Assembly: GCA_038205755.1 (NCBI GenBank)
Contig: JBBRBN010000003.1
Location: forward strand, 25,739-89,738
Length of the DNA stretch: 64,000 bases
Direction: 5' to 3'
DNA from: JANNWF01 sp038205755
Lineage (GTDB): Bacteria > Pseudomonadota > Gammaproteobacteria > Xanthomonadales > Xanthomonadaceae
The notes beneath the pieces are model-generated. The model saw nothing but the letters and a program-made list of their open reading frames with translations. It was not told the origin of the DNA and made no database searches. Both the position numbers and the translations under genes were made by a program. Below are positions 8,109 to 17,853 of the stretch, one piece after another (the first letter of the stretch is position 1; each line of letters starts with the position of its first letter).

Positions 8109-10408
8109 TGATTTGCTCCCCGTTGAAAACGTTCGAAAAACTGGTCGAGCGTACAGCCTCGATGCGTGTCTGGCGCAAAGCCTGCAACGAACGCGAACTC
8201 GCGCGCGCCGGCGCAGCCGGGATCGGTACGGCTGCGCCCATCGGCGTCGACCGTCGCCCATTCCAGACCGCCGGGGTCTACCTGCAGGGGCACGCTCGGC
8301 AGCTGCCGGAACAGCGCCGACCATACCCGCATGGCGCCCGTTGCGCCGTACAGGCCGGTTGGCTGGTTGCTGTCATTGCCGACCCAGACCACCGCCAGGT
8401 GCCGGCCGGTCCAGCCGGCAAACCAGCTGTCGCGGCCGTCGTTGCTGGTGCCGGTTTTGCCGGCCGCAGCCAGTTGGCCAAGTCCGTCGCCGCTCAGCGC
8501 ACGGGCGGTGCCGCTTACCGCCGCTTCCTGCAGCGCCAGGGTGATCAGTCGCGTGGCGATCGCGTCGCCCGGCTCGGCCCGCGGCACCGCCGCATCGTAG
8601 CGGTGCAGACGCTTGCCGCTGCCGTCGAGCACGCCGCGAACGCTGCGCAGCCGCTGCAGCTCACCGCCAGAGGCCAGAAACTGGTAGAGACTGGTCATCT
8701 GCAGCGGGCTGAGGTCAACCGCGCCCAGCAGCAGCGACGGATGTGCCGGCGGCTCAATACCGCCCAGCGCCTGCAGCAGGCGGCTCAGCCTGTCGACGCC
8801 CACCTCCAGACCGAGCCGCACGGTGGCCTGGTTGTAGGACTGCGACAGTGCGTCGATCAACGCCACCCAGCCGTGACTGCGCTTGTCGGCGTTCTCCGGT
8901 GACCATTGCTTGTTGCCGCTGACGCGAACAGTGATCGGTGCATCTTCCACCGGCGTGGCCAGCGACCAGCGACCCGGCTGCGCCAGCGCCAGCAGGTAGA
9001 CAAACGGCTTCAGCAGTGAACCCACCGGGCGCCGCGCATCCAGCGCCCGATTAAAGCCCGACTGCCGCGCATCGCGACCGCCAACCAGCGCGACCACTTC
9101 GCCGCTGGATGTATCGGTCAGCACCAGCGCCGCCTCCAGACTGACGTTCGGCTTGCCCTTGATGGCCTGCAGCTGATCGGCCACCGCACGCTCGGCGTTG
9201 GCCTGTGCTGATGGCGCCAAGGTGGTCAGGACATCCAGCCCAGCGCCGCGCAGTCGCTCGGCCGGGTAGTCAGTGGCCAGCTGCGCCCGAACCAGCTCGA
9301 CAAACGCTGGATAGCGGTTGGCCGCCAGGCTGCCGGCGGCGCTGATGCCCAGCGCCTGCGCAAGTGCACGATCTCGCTCGGCGCCATCGATCAGCCCGAG
9401 TTCCGCCATCTGGCCGAGCACCCTGCCGCGTCGGGCGCGGGCGCGCTCGGCGTAGCGCCGCGGGTCAAGGTACGACGGCCCCTGGATCAACCCGACCAGC
9501 AGAGCGATCTCCGCGCTGCCCAGCTGCTGCAGGTCGCGGCCAAACCAGAAGCGCGAGGCCGCCGCCACGCCGTGCACCGCCTGACCGCCCTGCTGCCCGA
9601 GGTAGATCTGGTTGAGATACGCCTCCAGGATCCGTCGTTTGTCAAAGCGCAGTTCGATTACCACGGCATACAGCGCTTCGCGCAGCTTGCGCCCAACGGT
9701 CTGTTCGCGGCTCAGGTAAAGGCTGCGCACCAGCTGTTGAGTCAGCGTGCTGCCGCCTTGCCGCACCTCCCCCTCACGCAGGTTGACCCACAGCGCGCGC
9801 AGCATGCCCTTCCAGTCAATGCCGGCGTGGTGCAGGAAATTGCGGTCCTCGACCGCCTGCAGTGTGGTGATCAGCAGCGGCGGCACGTCTTCCATCCGCA
9901 CCAGCTGCCGCTCTTCCTGGGCGGCACCGTAGAAGGTCGCGATTCGGGCCGGATCCAGCCGCGCCTCGGCCAGCCTCTTGCCGCTGGCGTCGTTCAGCCG
10001 CGACACACTGCGCCCGGCAATCGCCAGCTCGACCCGCTGCGCCGGCACCGCACCGGCCACGTCCCGAAAGCCCCGGCTGGCGATTCGGAACAGCGACCCG
10101 TCGCGCTGAAAGGTGCCCGCGGCGCGACCGTCGCCGTCATCGCGATAGCCGGAGGCCTGCAGCTCGGCCAGCAGCGCATCAATGCTCAGCGGCTCGCCCA
10201 CGCGCAGCAGCAGCGGCCGGGCCAGAACGCGGGTGGGAATCTGCCAGGCCAAGCGGCCAAACTCGTGCTGCAGATAGCGGTCCACCACCCACCAGGTGGG
10301 CAGCAGAAATCCGACCAGCGTCCCAGCCGCAAAGACGACTGCGCAGACCAGCGGTCTGCGCCAGCGCCGGCCAGCGACGGGGGCGGGATTGGCGGTTCGT
10401 TTGGGCAC
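8105..10408 (-). CDS. mrcB: Penicillin-binding protein 1b, bifunctional glycosyltransferase/transpeptidase
   Basis: A 767-residue class A PBP that polymerises lipid II and crosslinks the peptides in the periplasm. There is a short cytoplasmic basic tail, one membrane helix (about 20-40), then a UB2H-like region (about 60-150) as in PBP1b. The GT51 domain carries VEDRNFLHHAG, QGGSTLTQQLVR and KLREALYAVVIE. The transpeptidase has the SxxK motif in GSLLKPFVY, SYN in LSQSYNQATVRL and KTGTS near the end. The UB2H-like insert and the coupled lipoprotein favour PBP1b over PBP1a. It heads the four-gene leftward unit ending with tsaB. Confidence 0.94.
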   Translation of the reverse strand: MPKRTANPAPVAGRRWRRPLVCAVVFAAGTLVGFLLPTWWVVDRYLQHEFGRLAWQIPTRVLARPLLLRVGEPLSIDALLAELQASGYRDDGDGRAAGTFQRDGSLFRIASRGFRDVAGAVPAQRVELAIAGRSVSRLNDASGKRLAEARLDPARIATFYGAAQEERQLVRMEDVPPLLITTLQAVEDRNFLHHAGIDWKGMLRALWVNLREGEVRQGGSTLTQQLVRSLYLSREQTVGRKLREALYAVVIELRFDKRRILEAYLNQIYLGQQGGQAVHGVAAASRFWFGRDLQQLGSAEIALLVGLIQGPSYLDPRRYAERARARRGRVLGQMAELGLIDGAERDRALAQALGISAAGSLAANRYPAFVELVRAQLATDYPAERLRGAGLDVLTTLAPSAQANAERAVADQLQAIKGKPNVSLEAALVLTDTSSGEVVALVGGRDARQSGFNRALDARRPVGSLLKPFVYLLALAQPGRWSLATPVEDAPITVRVSGNKQWSPENADKRSHGWVALIDALSQSYNQATVRLGLEVGVDRLSRLLQALGGIEPPAHPSLLLGAVDLSPLQMTSLYQFLASGGELQRLRSVRGVLDGSGKRLHRYDAAVPRAEPGDAIATRLITLALQEAAVSGTARALSGDGLGQLAAAGKTGTSNDGRDSWFAGWTGRHLAVVWVGNDSNQPTGLYGATGAMRVWSALFRQLPSVPLQVDPGGLEWATVDADGRSRTDPGCAGAREFAFVAGFAPDTHRGCTLDQFFERFQRGANQ

Positions 10409-10578
10409 GTGGTCCGGGGCGAAATGGGGGGACTATCGGGCAACTGGCCAGCGCCCGAACGGAACAGCGATAATCGGCGGTCCGCAGTTTAGCCGGTCCC
10501 GCCTGTGCGGCGGCCCCACCCGTTTCAGCAGCCGAGGCGCCGCGCCTGAGCTGCCCGCATGGACGCAGCGCCCGCAAC

Positions 10579-13500
10579 GTGATCAACCCCGAGTCAGTGG
10601 CGCCACCGGCACCGCCCGTGGTCTGCCTGTTTCCGTCCAATGCGGCGGCCGCCGAGCGGCTGCGCCAGCGCCTGCCGGCGGACGTCAGTCTGTTCGCAAG
10701 CGAGACCGCGCACGCCGGCTCCGCGCTGGGGCAAACCGCCCGCAGCCATCCCGGCCGCGACGTGCTGCTGGTTTCCGCGGATGCGCAACTGCCCGCCGGT
10801 GCCTGGGAGCGATTGCTGCTGGCACGTCAGGTGCAGCCGGAAACCCAGGTTTGGACACCTTTTTGCGGCCGCACCGCGGCGCTGGATCCGCGGCCGACTG
10901 ACAGTCCGCTGAGCGCCACGGCGCTTGACCATTGGGTTTGGCTGCTTTCGGAGCGCGGCTATCCGCAGACCGACAGCTGCTCGTCGTTGCTCAGCCTGTG
11001 GCGCAGCGAGGCGCTGCAGGCGTGCCTGGACGCCGGCGTGATGCCCGAACCGGCCGCGACGCAGGTCACCCGCATGCGGCTGTGCGACACCCTTTTTGTC
11101 GATGCCAGCGGCCCCGGAAATGGGCTGTATGCCGTGCCTGCTCGGAGCGGCGGCCAGCACGCTGCTGCCGAGGCCCTGCGGCGGCGTATCGGCCAATGCG
11201 GCGATCAGACTGAACCGGCCGCCATTGGCCTGGATGACCGACCGGTGCTGCTGCATGTGTTGCACGGATGGGGCGGCGGCGCGCAGCGCTTTGTCGACGA
11301 CCTGATCGCGGCCGACCCGCAGCATCACCACCTGGTGCTTATCGCGCTGGGTAGCCCGCAGCGCCGCGTACACGGCGAAGTCATCGAGCTGCGGACGTCG
11401 CCCGAAGGCCCCGCCCTGCGACGCTGGCCGCTGGCGGCACCCGCGTCCGGTACGCGAATCGAGTCAGCCGAGTACCGCGCACTGCTGGACACCGTTTGCC
11501 GCGACTTCCGGGTGGCGGGCGTGCTGATCTCGTCATTGATCGGCCACAGCCTCGACGCCCTGCGAACCGGAAAGCCTACGGCCGTGGTCTGCCACGACTA
11601 TTACCCGCTGTGGCCAATCCTGCATGCCGACTTCGGCGATCCACAGACGCGTTTCGACCCGGCGACGCTGGTACCCGCGCTGCACGCTGCGGGAGAGAAT
11701 TTCGAATTTGCCGAGCGCCGCGCCGACCGCTGGCTGGCGCTGCGCCTGGCTTACCTGCAGTCGATTGAGCAGACCGACACGCTGCTCATCGCGCCGAGCC
11801 GTTGCGTGCGGGAAAACCTGGTGCGCATGGCGCCCGAACTTGCCGCCCGCCGATGGCGGCAGATCGGCCACGGCCTGGCGCCGTGGACGCTGCCGCTGCC
11901 GGAGATCGCGCCTGACCCGCTGCGCGCATCCTTGCGCGTGGTGATACCCGGCCGCGTCCGTGGCGGCAAGGGTGAGCAGCTGTTGGCCCGACTGCTGCCG
12001 CAGCTGCCTGACAACGTCGAGCTGGTCCTGCTCGGCTGTGGTGCGGCCGGCATGCGCTTCTTCGGCCATCCACAGGTGCACCTGCAGCTCGACTACCCGC
12101 GCCAGCAGCTACCCCAGCTGCTGGCCCGGCTGCGGCCCGACGTGGCGCTGCTCCCGACCACCGTGGCAGAGACCTTCAGCTACACGCTGTCGGAACTGCG
12201 CGCCTTGGGTGTGCCGGTGATCGCGACCGCAATCGGCAGCTTTGTGGAGCGGATCAGGCCAGGCCACGACGGCCTGCTCGTCGACCCCACCCCGGAGGCC
12301 ATCGCGGCACTGCTGCATCAGCTGAGTGACGACTGTGCGACCCTGGAACCGCTGCGCGTGCGGCGACCGTCGCGATCACTGGCTGACATGGCGACCGACT
12401 ACGCAGACGCGCTGGCGCTATCCGCGCCGCCTGCAGCGCCGGGCAAACAGGTTGACCCGCTGCTGCTGCAGCGCTTGGAGGATTTCGAATCCCGAAGCAT
12501 CGACAGCGCACAGCGCCTGGCAACCCTCACCCAGCGACTCACTGAACAGGCAGGCGAGCTCGAACGTCGCGCCGACTGGGCCAACCGCGAGCATCGTCAA
12601 GCCGACGAGCGGCTGGCCTGGGTGGGCAAGCTGCAGGCCGAGGTGACCGGCGAGCGGGCGCAGAACGCGGCACTCTCGGATCAGCTGCGCAGCGTCGAGT
12701 CCGAGTTGATCGAGCGCACCGTCTGGGCCCGATCGCTGGCCGAGCAGGGCGAACAGCTGCGGGCCGAAATCGCAGCGCTCAACGACCGCCGCGCGCAGCT
12801 CGACGTCCAGGTCGATCAGCTCAAAGTCGAGGTTGATCAGCTGCAACAGCGGGTTGCCGCCCTGATCGCCGGGGCCGAGCAGCAGGCCCGCGACCACGCC
12901 GACCAGATCGCGCAGCAGCGAAACCACTATGAGAACGAACTGGCCCGAGTGCGCGAACACGTCGCGGCGCTCAGTGCGCAGCGTGACGACTTCGAGCAGG
13001 AACAAGCCCGCCTGCGCGAACACGTCGCGGCGCTCATTGCGCAACGTGACTCCTTCGAGTCCGACCGCAACCACATCCTCGCCAGCACCTCCTGGCGGAT
13101 CACCAAACCCCTGCGCTACCTGCGCCGGCTGCTCGGCGGCATCGGCACTCGACTTCGTTTCAGCCTGTCCCGGCTGTCCGCCCAGCGCAGGCGCGCGCTG
13201 GGAAGCCTGCGAGTGCGCGGCCTGGCCGGCACCTGGCGGCGACTGCGGCAGGAGATTTCGCCGCCGCTGCCGGATGCCACGCTCGACATTCCGATCGTCG
13301 CCGCGACCACGGCGTTACTGCCGCGTGTCGACGACATCATCCTGGCAAGACCTGGCGCGCCGCGCGCCAGCGTAATCGTTCCGGTCTACAACCATCTGCA
13401 GCACACGTTGACCTGCCTGCGATCACTCGTCAGCCATCCGCAGCGCACGGACTTCGAAATCATCGTGGTCGACGACTGCTCGTCTGACGCCAGCGCCGAG

Positions 13501-15246
13501 CTTCTCCCGCAGGTGGCCGGGCTGCGCTACCTGCGCAATGCCCAGAACCTGGGCTTCATTGGCGCCTGCAACGCCGGAGCGGCGCTGGCTGAAGGCGAGT
13601 ATCTGGTGTTTCTCAACAACGATACGGCGGTGCAGGCGGGCTGGCTGGATGCGCTGATCGATACCTTCTCGGCGCGGCCTGATGCCGGGCTGGTTGGCGC
13701 CAAACTGGTTTACCCGGATGGCCGACTGCAGGAAGCGGGCGGCATCGTCTTCAGCGACGGATCCGGCTGGAACTATGGCCGCTTCGACGATCCGGCCGAC
13801 CCGCGCTACAACTTCGTCCGTGCCGTCGACTACTGCTCGGGCGCCGCCATTGCACTGCCGGCGGAGCTGTTCCACTCGCTGGGCGGATTCGACAGTCACT
13901 ACGCGCCGGCCTACTACGAAGACACTGATCTGGCGATGCAGGTCCGAGCGGCCGGTCTGGCGGTGCTGTACCAGCCGGCGTCGGTGGTCGTGCATTTCGA
14001 GGGCGTCTCCTCGGGCACCGACACCAGCAGCGGCGTGAAGGCCTATCAGGTCGTCAATCAGCAGAAGTTCCTGGGGCGCTGGAAAGACACGCTGGCCGGC
14101 CACGCCAGCCCGCCGCCGGGGACGCCGATAGAGATTTCGCGCCAGCACCGCGCGCGCCGGCACCTGCTGGTGATCGACGCCACCACCCCACAGCCGGACC
14201 AGGACTCCGGCTCGCTGCGGCTGGTCAATCTGCTGCGCCTGCTGGTGGAGGACGGTTGTGCGGTGACGTTCTTCGCCGACAATCGCGCTTATGTCGCCGG
14301 CTACACCGAGGCGCTGCAGCAGCTCGGCGTGGAAGTGCTGTGGCATCCCTGGCTTGGCGATCCGGTCAGCTGGTTCGCTGAACACGGCAAGCGCTTCCAC
14401 AGCGTACTGGTCAGTCGACACTACATCGCATGCAGCTATCTCGACCTGGTCCGCCGGCACGCGCCGCAGGCGCGCTTCATTTTCGACACGGTCGATCTGC
14501 ACTACCTGCGCGAGCAGCGCGCCGCGGAACTGGCCGGCCGGACCGATCTGGCCAAAACCGCCGAGCAGACCCGCAAACAGGAGCTCGACGTCATCGGGCG
14601 CAGTGACATCACGCTCGTCGTCAGCCCGGTCGAGCAGGCGCTGCTGGCCAACGACGCACCTGGCGCCCGGGTCGAGGTGCTGTCCAACGTGCATGAGGTG
14701 TTCGGCTGCCGCCGGCCGTTTGCGCAGCGTCGCGACCTGATGTTCATTGGTGGCTATCAGCATCCGCCCAATGTCGATGCAGCAACCTGGTTTGTCCGCG
14801 AAGTCTGGCCGCTTGTCCATCGCGTCGCACCGGAGTTGCGTTTCCACCTGATCGGCAGCAAAGCCAACGATGAGGTAAAGGCGCTTGGTGACGTCGAGGG
14901 CGTGCAGTTCCACGGTCATGTCGAGGATATCGAGCCGTTCCTCGACGGCTGCCGTCTGGCGGTGGCGCCGCTGCGTTACGGCGCTGGCGTCAAGGGCAAG
15001 GTCAACATGAGCATGAGCTACGGCCAGCCGGTGGTGGCGACGCCCACCGCGGTCGAGGGCATGCATCTTCGGGCCGGCGACGACGTGCTGGTCGCCGCCA
15101 CGCCGGAGGACTTTGCCCAAGCAGTCCTGCGCCTTTACGGAGATGAGACGCTGTGGCAACAGCTCTCCGACCACGGCACCGAGAACGTCCGCCGACACTT
15201 CGGCTTCGACGCCGCCCGTGAAGTGATCCAGCGGCTGCTGGAGTGA
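10579..15246 (+). CDS. Giant protein with three glycosyltransferase modules and a central coiled coil
   Basis: A 1555-residue multidomain protein starting with GTG at 10579; no strong ribosome binding site is visible. Residues about 215-600 form a GT4-like module (LLHVLHGWGGGAQRF, PGRVRGGKGEQLL, ETFSYTLSELRALGVPV). Residues about 620-835 are a long heptad-rich coiled coil ending in ASTSWRITKPLRYL, a motif common at domain joins in such enzymes. Residues about 930-1165 are a GT2 module (SVIVPVYNHLQHT, VVDDCSSD, LNNDT for the DxD). Residues about 1195-1555 are a second GT4 module (MFIGGYQHPPNVDA, APLRYGAGVKGK). No transporter or sugar-nucleotide genes are adjacent, so the glycan is unknown. O-antigen, capsule or protein glycosylation are all possible. 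Confidence 0.85.
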   Translation: MINPESVAPPAPPVVCLFPSNAAAAERLRQRLPADVSLFASETAHAGSALGQTARSHPGRDVLLVSADAQLPAGAWERLLLARQVQPETQVWTPFCGRTAALDPRPTDSPLSATALDHWVWLLSERGYPQTDSCSSLLSLWRSEALQACLDAGVMPEPAATQVTRMRLCDTLFVDASGPGNGLYAVPARSGGQHAAAEALRRRIGQCGDQTEPAAIGLDDRPVLLHVLHGWGGGAQRFVDDLIAADPQHHHLVLIALGSPQRRVHGEVIELRTSPEGPALRRWPLAAPASGTRIESAEYRALLDTVCRDFRVAGVLISSLIGHSLDALRTGKPTAVVCHDYYPLWPILHADFGDPQTRFDPATLVPALHAAGENFEFAERRADRWLALRLAYLQSIEQTDTLLIAPSRCVRENLVRMAPELAARRWRQIGHGLAPWTLPLPEIAPDPLRASLRVVIPGRVRGGKGEQLLARLLPQLPDNVELVLLGCGAAGMRFFGHPQVHLQLDYPRQQLPQLLARLRPDVALLPTTVAETFSYTLSELRALGVPVIATAIGSFVERIRPGHDGLLVDPTPEAIAALLHQLSDDCATLEPLRVRRPSRSLADMATDYADALALSAPPAAPGKQVDPLLLQRLEDFESRSIDSAQRLATLTQRLTEQAGELERRADWANREHRQADERLAWVGKLQAEVTGERAQNAALSDQLRSVESELIERTVWARSLAEQGEQLRAEIAALNDRRAQLDVQVDQLKVEVDQLQQRVAALIAGAEQQARDHADQIAQQRNHYENELARVREHVAALSAQRDDFEQEQARLREHVAALIAQRDSFESDRNHILASTSWRITKPLRYLRRLLGGIGTRLRFSLSRLSAQRRRALGSLRVRGLAGTWRRLRQEISPPLPDATLDIPIVAATTALLPRVDDIILARPGAPRASVIVPVYNHLQHTLTCLRSLVSHPQRTDFEIIVVDDCSSDASAELLPQVAGLRYLRNAQNLGFIGACNAGAALAEGEYLVFLNNDTAVQAGWLDALIDTFSARPDAGLVGAKLVYPDGRLQEAGGIVFSDGSGWNYGRFDDPADPRYNFVRAVDYCSGAAIALPAELFHSLGGFDSHYAPAYYEDTDLAMQVRAAGLAVLYQPASVVVHFEGVSSGTDTSSGVKAYQVVNQQKFLGRWKDTLAGHASPPPGTPIEISRQHRARRHLLVIDATTPQPDQDSGSLRLVNLLRLLVEDGCAVTFFADNRAYVAGYTEALQQLGVEVLWHPWLGDPVSWFAEHGKRFHSVLVSRHYIACSYLDLVRRHAPQARFIFDTVDLHYLREQRAAELAGRTDLAKTAEQTRKQELDVIGRSDITLVVSPVEQALLANDAPGARVEVLSNVHEVFGCRRPFAQRRDLMFIGGYQHPPNVDAATWFVREVWPLVHRVAPELRFHLIGSKANDEVKALGDVEGVQFHGHVEDIEPFLDGCRLAVAPLRYGAGVKGKVNMSMSYGQPVVATPTAVEGMHLRAGDDVLVAATPEDFAQAVLRLYGDETLWQQLSDHGTENVRRHFGFDAAREVIQRLLE

Positions 15247-15289
15247 TCAGCAGCTTGCTCACTCCTGCCCGTTGGAGGCGCACCAGAAG

Positions 15290-17779
15290 CTACTCGCGGG
15301 CCTGATCCAGGCGCGCGCGCAGGGCGGCGATGCCGGGGTTGTTGGGGTCAAGCTCGGACGCCTGCAGCATGGCCTCGTTGGCGCGTTGGATCTCCCCGGC
15401 ACCGAGCCGCTCAGTGGCAAATCCAAGCAACGCGGCGGCCAGCCGTCGACGCATCTCGGGCAGCGCAGCGTCGCTGGGGGCCAGCGTCTGCAGGCCCTCG
15501 AGGTAGCCGCGTGCCGCATTGACCCGGCTGGTTCCGAGCGCCTGCTCGAACCGCTGGCGGGTGGCAGCGGGAAGTTCTTCCAGTCCCTGCTTGGCGCTGC
15601 GGTTGGACGGATCAACCGACAGCACTCGCCGATACAGGTCCCAAGCGCTCTCGCCCGGCGGGTACAGCAGATTTCCGCCAGCGCGTGCGGCCGCGGCAGC
15701 GACCAGGGTCTGGGTAACGCTGTCCTGCTGGGCAGGGGTGAGGGCGCCGGAGGCCAGCGCGCCGCGGCGGTCCTGCAGATCGCGCAGTCGGGCTTGTGCG
15801 GCACGCAGGCCGGGCGCGGCCGGATCGGTGGCGGCGGCCTCTTCAAGCAGAGCGGCGGCGCGTTCAAACTCGAAATCGGCCAGCGGCGGGGCCGACTGTC
15901 GGACCAGCGCGGCAGCAATCTGCCGCAGACCTTCCTTGGCAGCCGTGCTGCCGGGCTCGCGGGCCAACGCGCTGCGGTAGCGGTCGCGCGCGCTGTTGCC
16001 AGCGGGAGTCAGCAGTCGGCCCTGCTTGCGCAGGGCGTCACCTTCGGCAATCAGCGCGCCAATGCCCGACTCGATGCGCTGACGCGCCTCGGCCAGCCGT
16101 CCGCGCGCCTCCGGCAACCCCAGATGGGCAGCGTCAATACTGGCGACAGCGTCGATCTGCTGGGCGGCCTGATCGAACTGGCCATCCTCGACCTGCCGGC
16201 GCGCCCGTTCCAGCAACAGTCCGAGCGTTTCTCGACGTCCCGCCTGGGCAACCGAGCTGGCCGGGTCCACCGCCAGCGCCCGCGCATACAGCGCCAGCGC
16301 GCTGTCTTCGCTGCCGTCCAGGCGTCCTGCGACCAGCGCCGCTTGGGCTTGCCCCACGAGTTCGCCCAGCAGGTCGTCGTGCTGCTCGCGACTGCGTATG
16401 TCGGTTTCCACTGCGTCCAGGTCGCGACTGGCAGCACCGGCGTCGCGGGCGGCTTCGAGGTCACGTCGCGCCTGCTGCAGACGATCATCGGCCAGCGCGC
16501 GTCGCGCTTGCTGCAAGAGGCCGTCGGCAACCTGGGTGAGGCCGTCACGGCCACGCTGGTTGTCCGGATCCAGCGCAAGCACCGCCTGGAACAACTCCCG
16601 CGCCGGACCCAGGCTATCGCCATTGACCTGGCCTCGCTGCAGCGCTTCCTCAGCCTGACGAAGCAGTGCCTCCTGGTGACTTGGCGTGATCAGGTCGCGC
16701 AGCGGTTCGCGCTGCAGATACGCAATCCCAAGCAGGACTGGGAGCAGCAGCAGCGCCAGCCTCAGCGCGACTGGCCGGCGCGGTGCGCGCGCCTGATCGC
16801 TGGCGGTTCGCTCGCTCTCGGCGCGCCGTCGAGCCCGTGGTGACGGCTGCGAGAGTGCCTCCTGGATCTCGCCCAGCATCGGCTCGTCGCCGGTCGGGTC
16901 CAAGGCGGGCTCCCGGCGACGGGTATCGGGCAGGCTGGTGCCATGCGAGCCAACCGGCGGCGTCCTGATCGGAGCTGCGCGCGAACCCGACAGGCCAAGC
17001 TCCATCTCGGCGATGACGTCCGCCAGCTCGGCGCCGGTTTGCAGTCGTTCGGACGGGTCCTTGGCCAGCATGGTGTCGATCAGCGGCTGCAGCTTCTGCA
17101 GCGCTGGCGGCAATCGCGGCACTGGCGCAGACAGGTGCATCAGACCCACGGAAACCCAGTCGGCGGCGTCAAACGGCACCGCGCCGACGGCCATTTCGTG
17201 GAACACGATGCCGAGGCTGTAGAGATCGGCGCGGCCGTCCACCGCGCCGCCAGAGGCCTGCTCCGGGCTCATGTAATGCGGCGTGCCGAGGATGGTGCCG
17301 GTCATCGTCATGCGCTTGCTGTCATGCGCGCGGGCAATCCCGAAGTCGCTCAACACGGCGGCGCCGTCGTCACGCAGAAGAATGTTGTCGGGCTTGATGT
17401 CGCGGTGGATCACGCCGCGCCGGTGTGCGTAGTCCAGCGCCAGCGCGATCTCGCGCACCACCCGCAGGCAGAACGCCAGATCGCCAGCACCAGCGCTGCG
17501 ATTCAGGACCGGCCCGCCGGACAAATATTCCATGGCGATGTAGTGCAAGTCGTCGGCGCGGCCAACGTCATGCACCTGGACCACGTGCCGGTGGCGCAAA
17601 CTGGCCGCGATCCGCGCTTCGCGTAGAAAGCGCTCGCCGAATTCCGCATCGCCGTGCAGCGTAGGCGACATCACCTTCAGCGCCACTTCGCGCTGGACCG
17701 ATTCCTGCAAGGCCAGATAGACCGTGGCCATACCGCCACGACCCAGCGCCCGCAGGATCCGGTAGCCGGGGATGTCCAT
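15290..17779 (-). CDS. Membrane-anchored Ser/Thr protein kinase with repeat-rich C-terminal domain
   Basis: An 829-residue Hanks-type kinase. The kinase domain spans about residues 5-265, with glycine loop LGRGGMATVY, ATP-binding Lys35, catalytic HRDIKPDN (Asp127), DFG Asp145 and MSPEQASGG. A proline-rich linker follows, then one hydrophobic helix near residues 330-352 (LALLLLPVLLGIAYL). The rest, about 480 residues, is TPR-like helical repeats that would be periplasmic. ATG 17779 is where the conserved kinase begins; the open frame further upstream runs into relA. It follows relA by 74 bases on the same strand and may be co-transcribed. Its signal and targets are unknown. Confidence 0.88.
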   Translation of the reverse strand: MDIPGYRILRALGRGGMATVYLALQESVQREVALKVMSPTLHGDAEFGERFLREARIAASLRHRHVVQVHDVGRADDLHYIAMEYLSGGPVLNRSAGAGDLAFCLRVVREIALALDYAHRRGVIHRDIKPDNILLRDDGAAVLSDFGIARAHDSKRMTMTGTILGTPHYMSPEQASGGAVDGRADLYSLGIVFHEMAVGAVPFDAADWVSVGLMHLSAPVPRLPPALQKLQPLIDTMLAKDPSERLQTGAELADVIAEMELGLSGSRAAPIRTPPVGSHGTSLPDTRRREPALDPTGDEPMLGEIQEALSQPSPRARRRAESERTASDQARAPRRPVALRLALLLLPVLLGIAYLQREPLRDLITPSHQEALLRQAEEALQRGQVNGDSLGPARELFQAVLALDPDNQRGRDGLTQVADGLLQQARRALADDRLQQARRDLEAARDAGAASRDLDAVETDIRSREQHDDLLGELVGQAQAALVAGRLDGSEDSALALYARALAVDPASSVAQAGRRETLGLLLERARRQVEDGQFDQAAQQIDAVASIDAAHLGLPEARGRLAEARQRIESGIGALIAEGDALRKQGRLLTPAGNSARDRYRSALAREPGSTAAKEGLRQIAAALVRQSAPPLADFEFERAAALLEEAAATDPAAPGLRAAQARLRDLQDRRGALASGALTPAQQDSVTQTLVAAAAARAGGNLLYPPGESAWDLYRRVLSVDPSNRSAKQGLEELPAATRQRFEQALGTSRVNAARGYLEGLQTLAPSDAALPEMRRRLAAALLGFATERLGAGEIQRANEAMLQASELDPNNPGIAALRARLDQARE

Positions 17780-17853
17780 CACAGCGATTGCATTTCTGTC
17801 ACGGCGCACCCTTCGCCAAGTCTGGCCGAGAGAATAGCAAGCCCCCCCGCGAT

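Noticed and set aside
13423..15198. 591-codon minus-strand frame opposite the glycosyltransferase gene
   Set aside because: Antisense to well-conserved GT2 and GT4 modules; long shadow frames are expected in GC-rich DNA.
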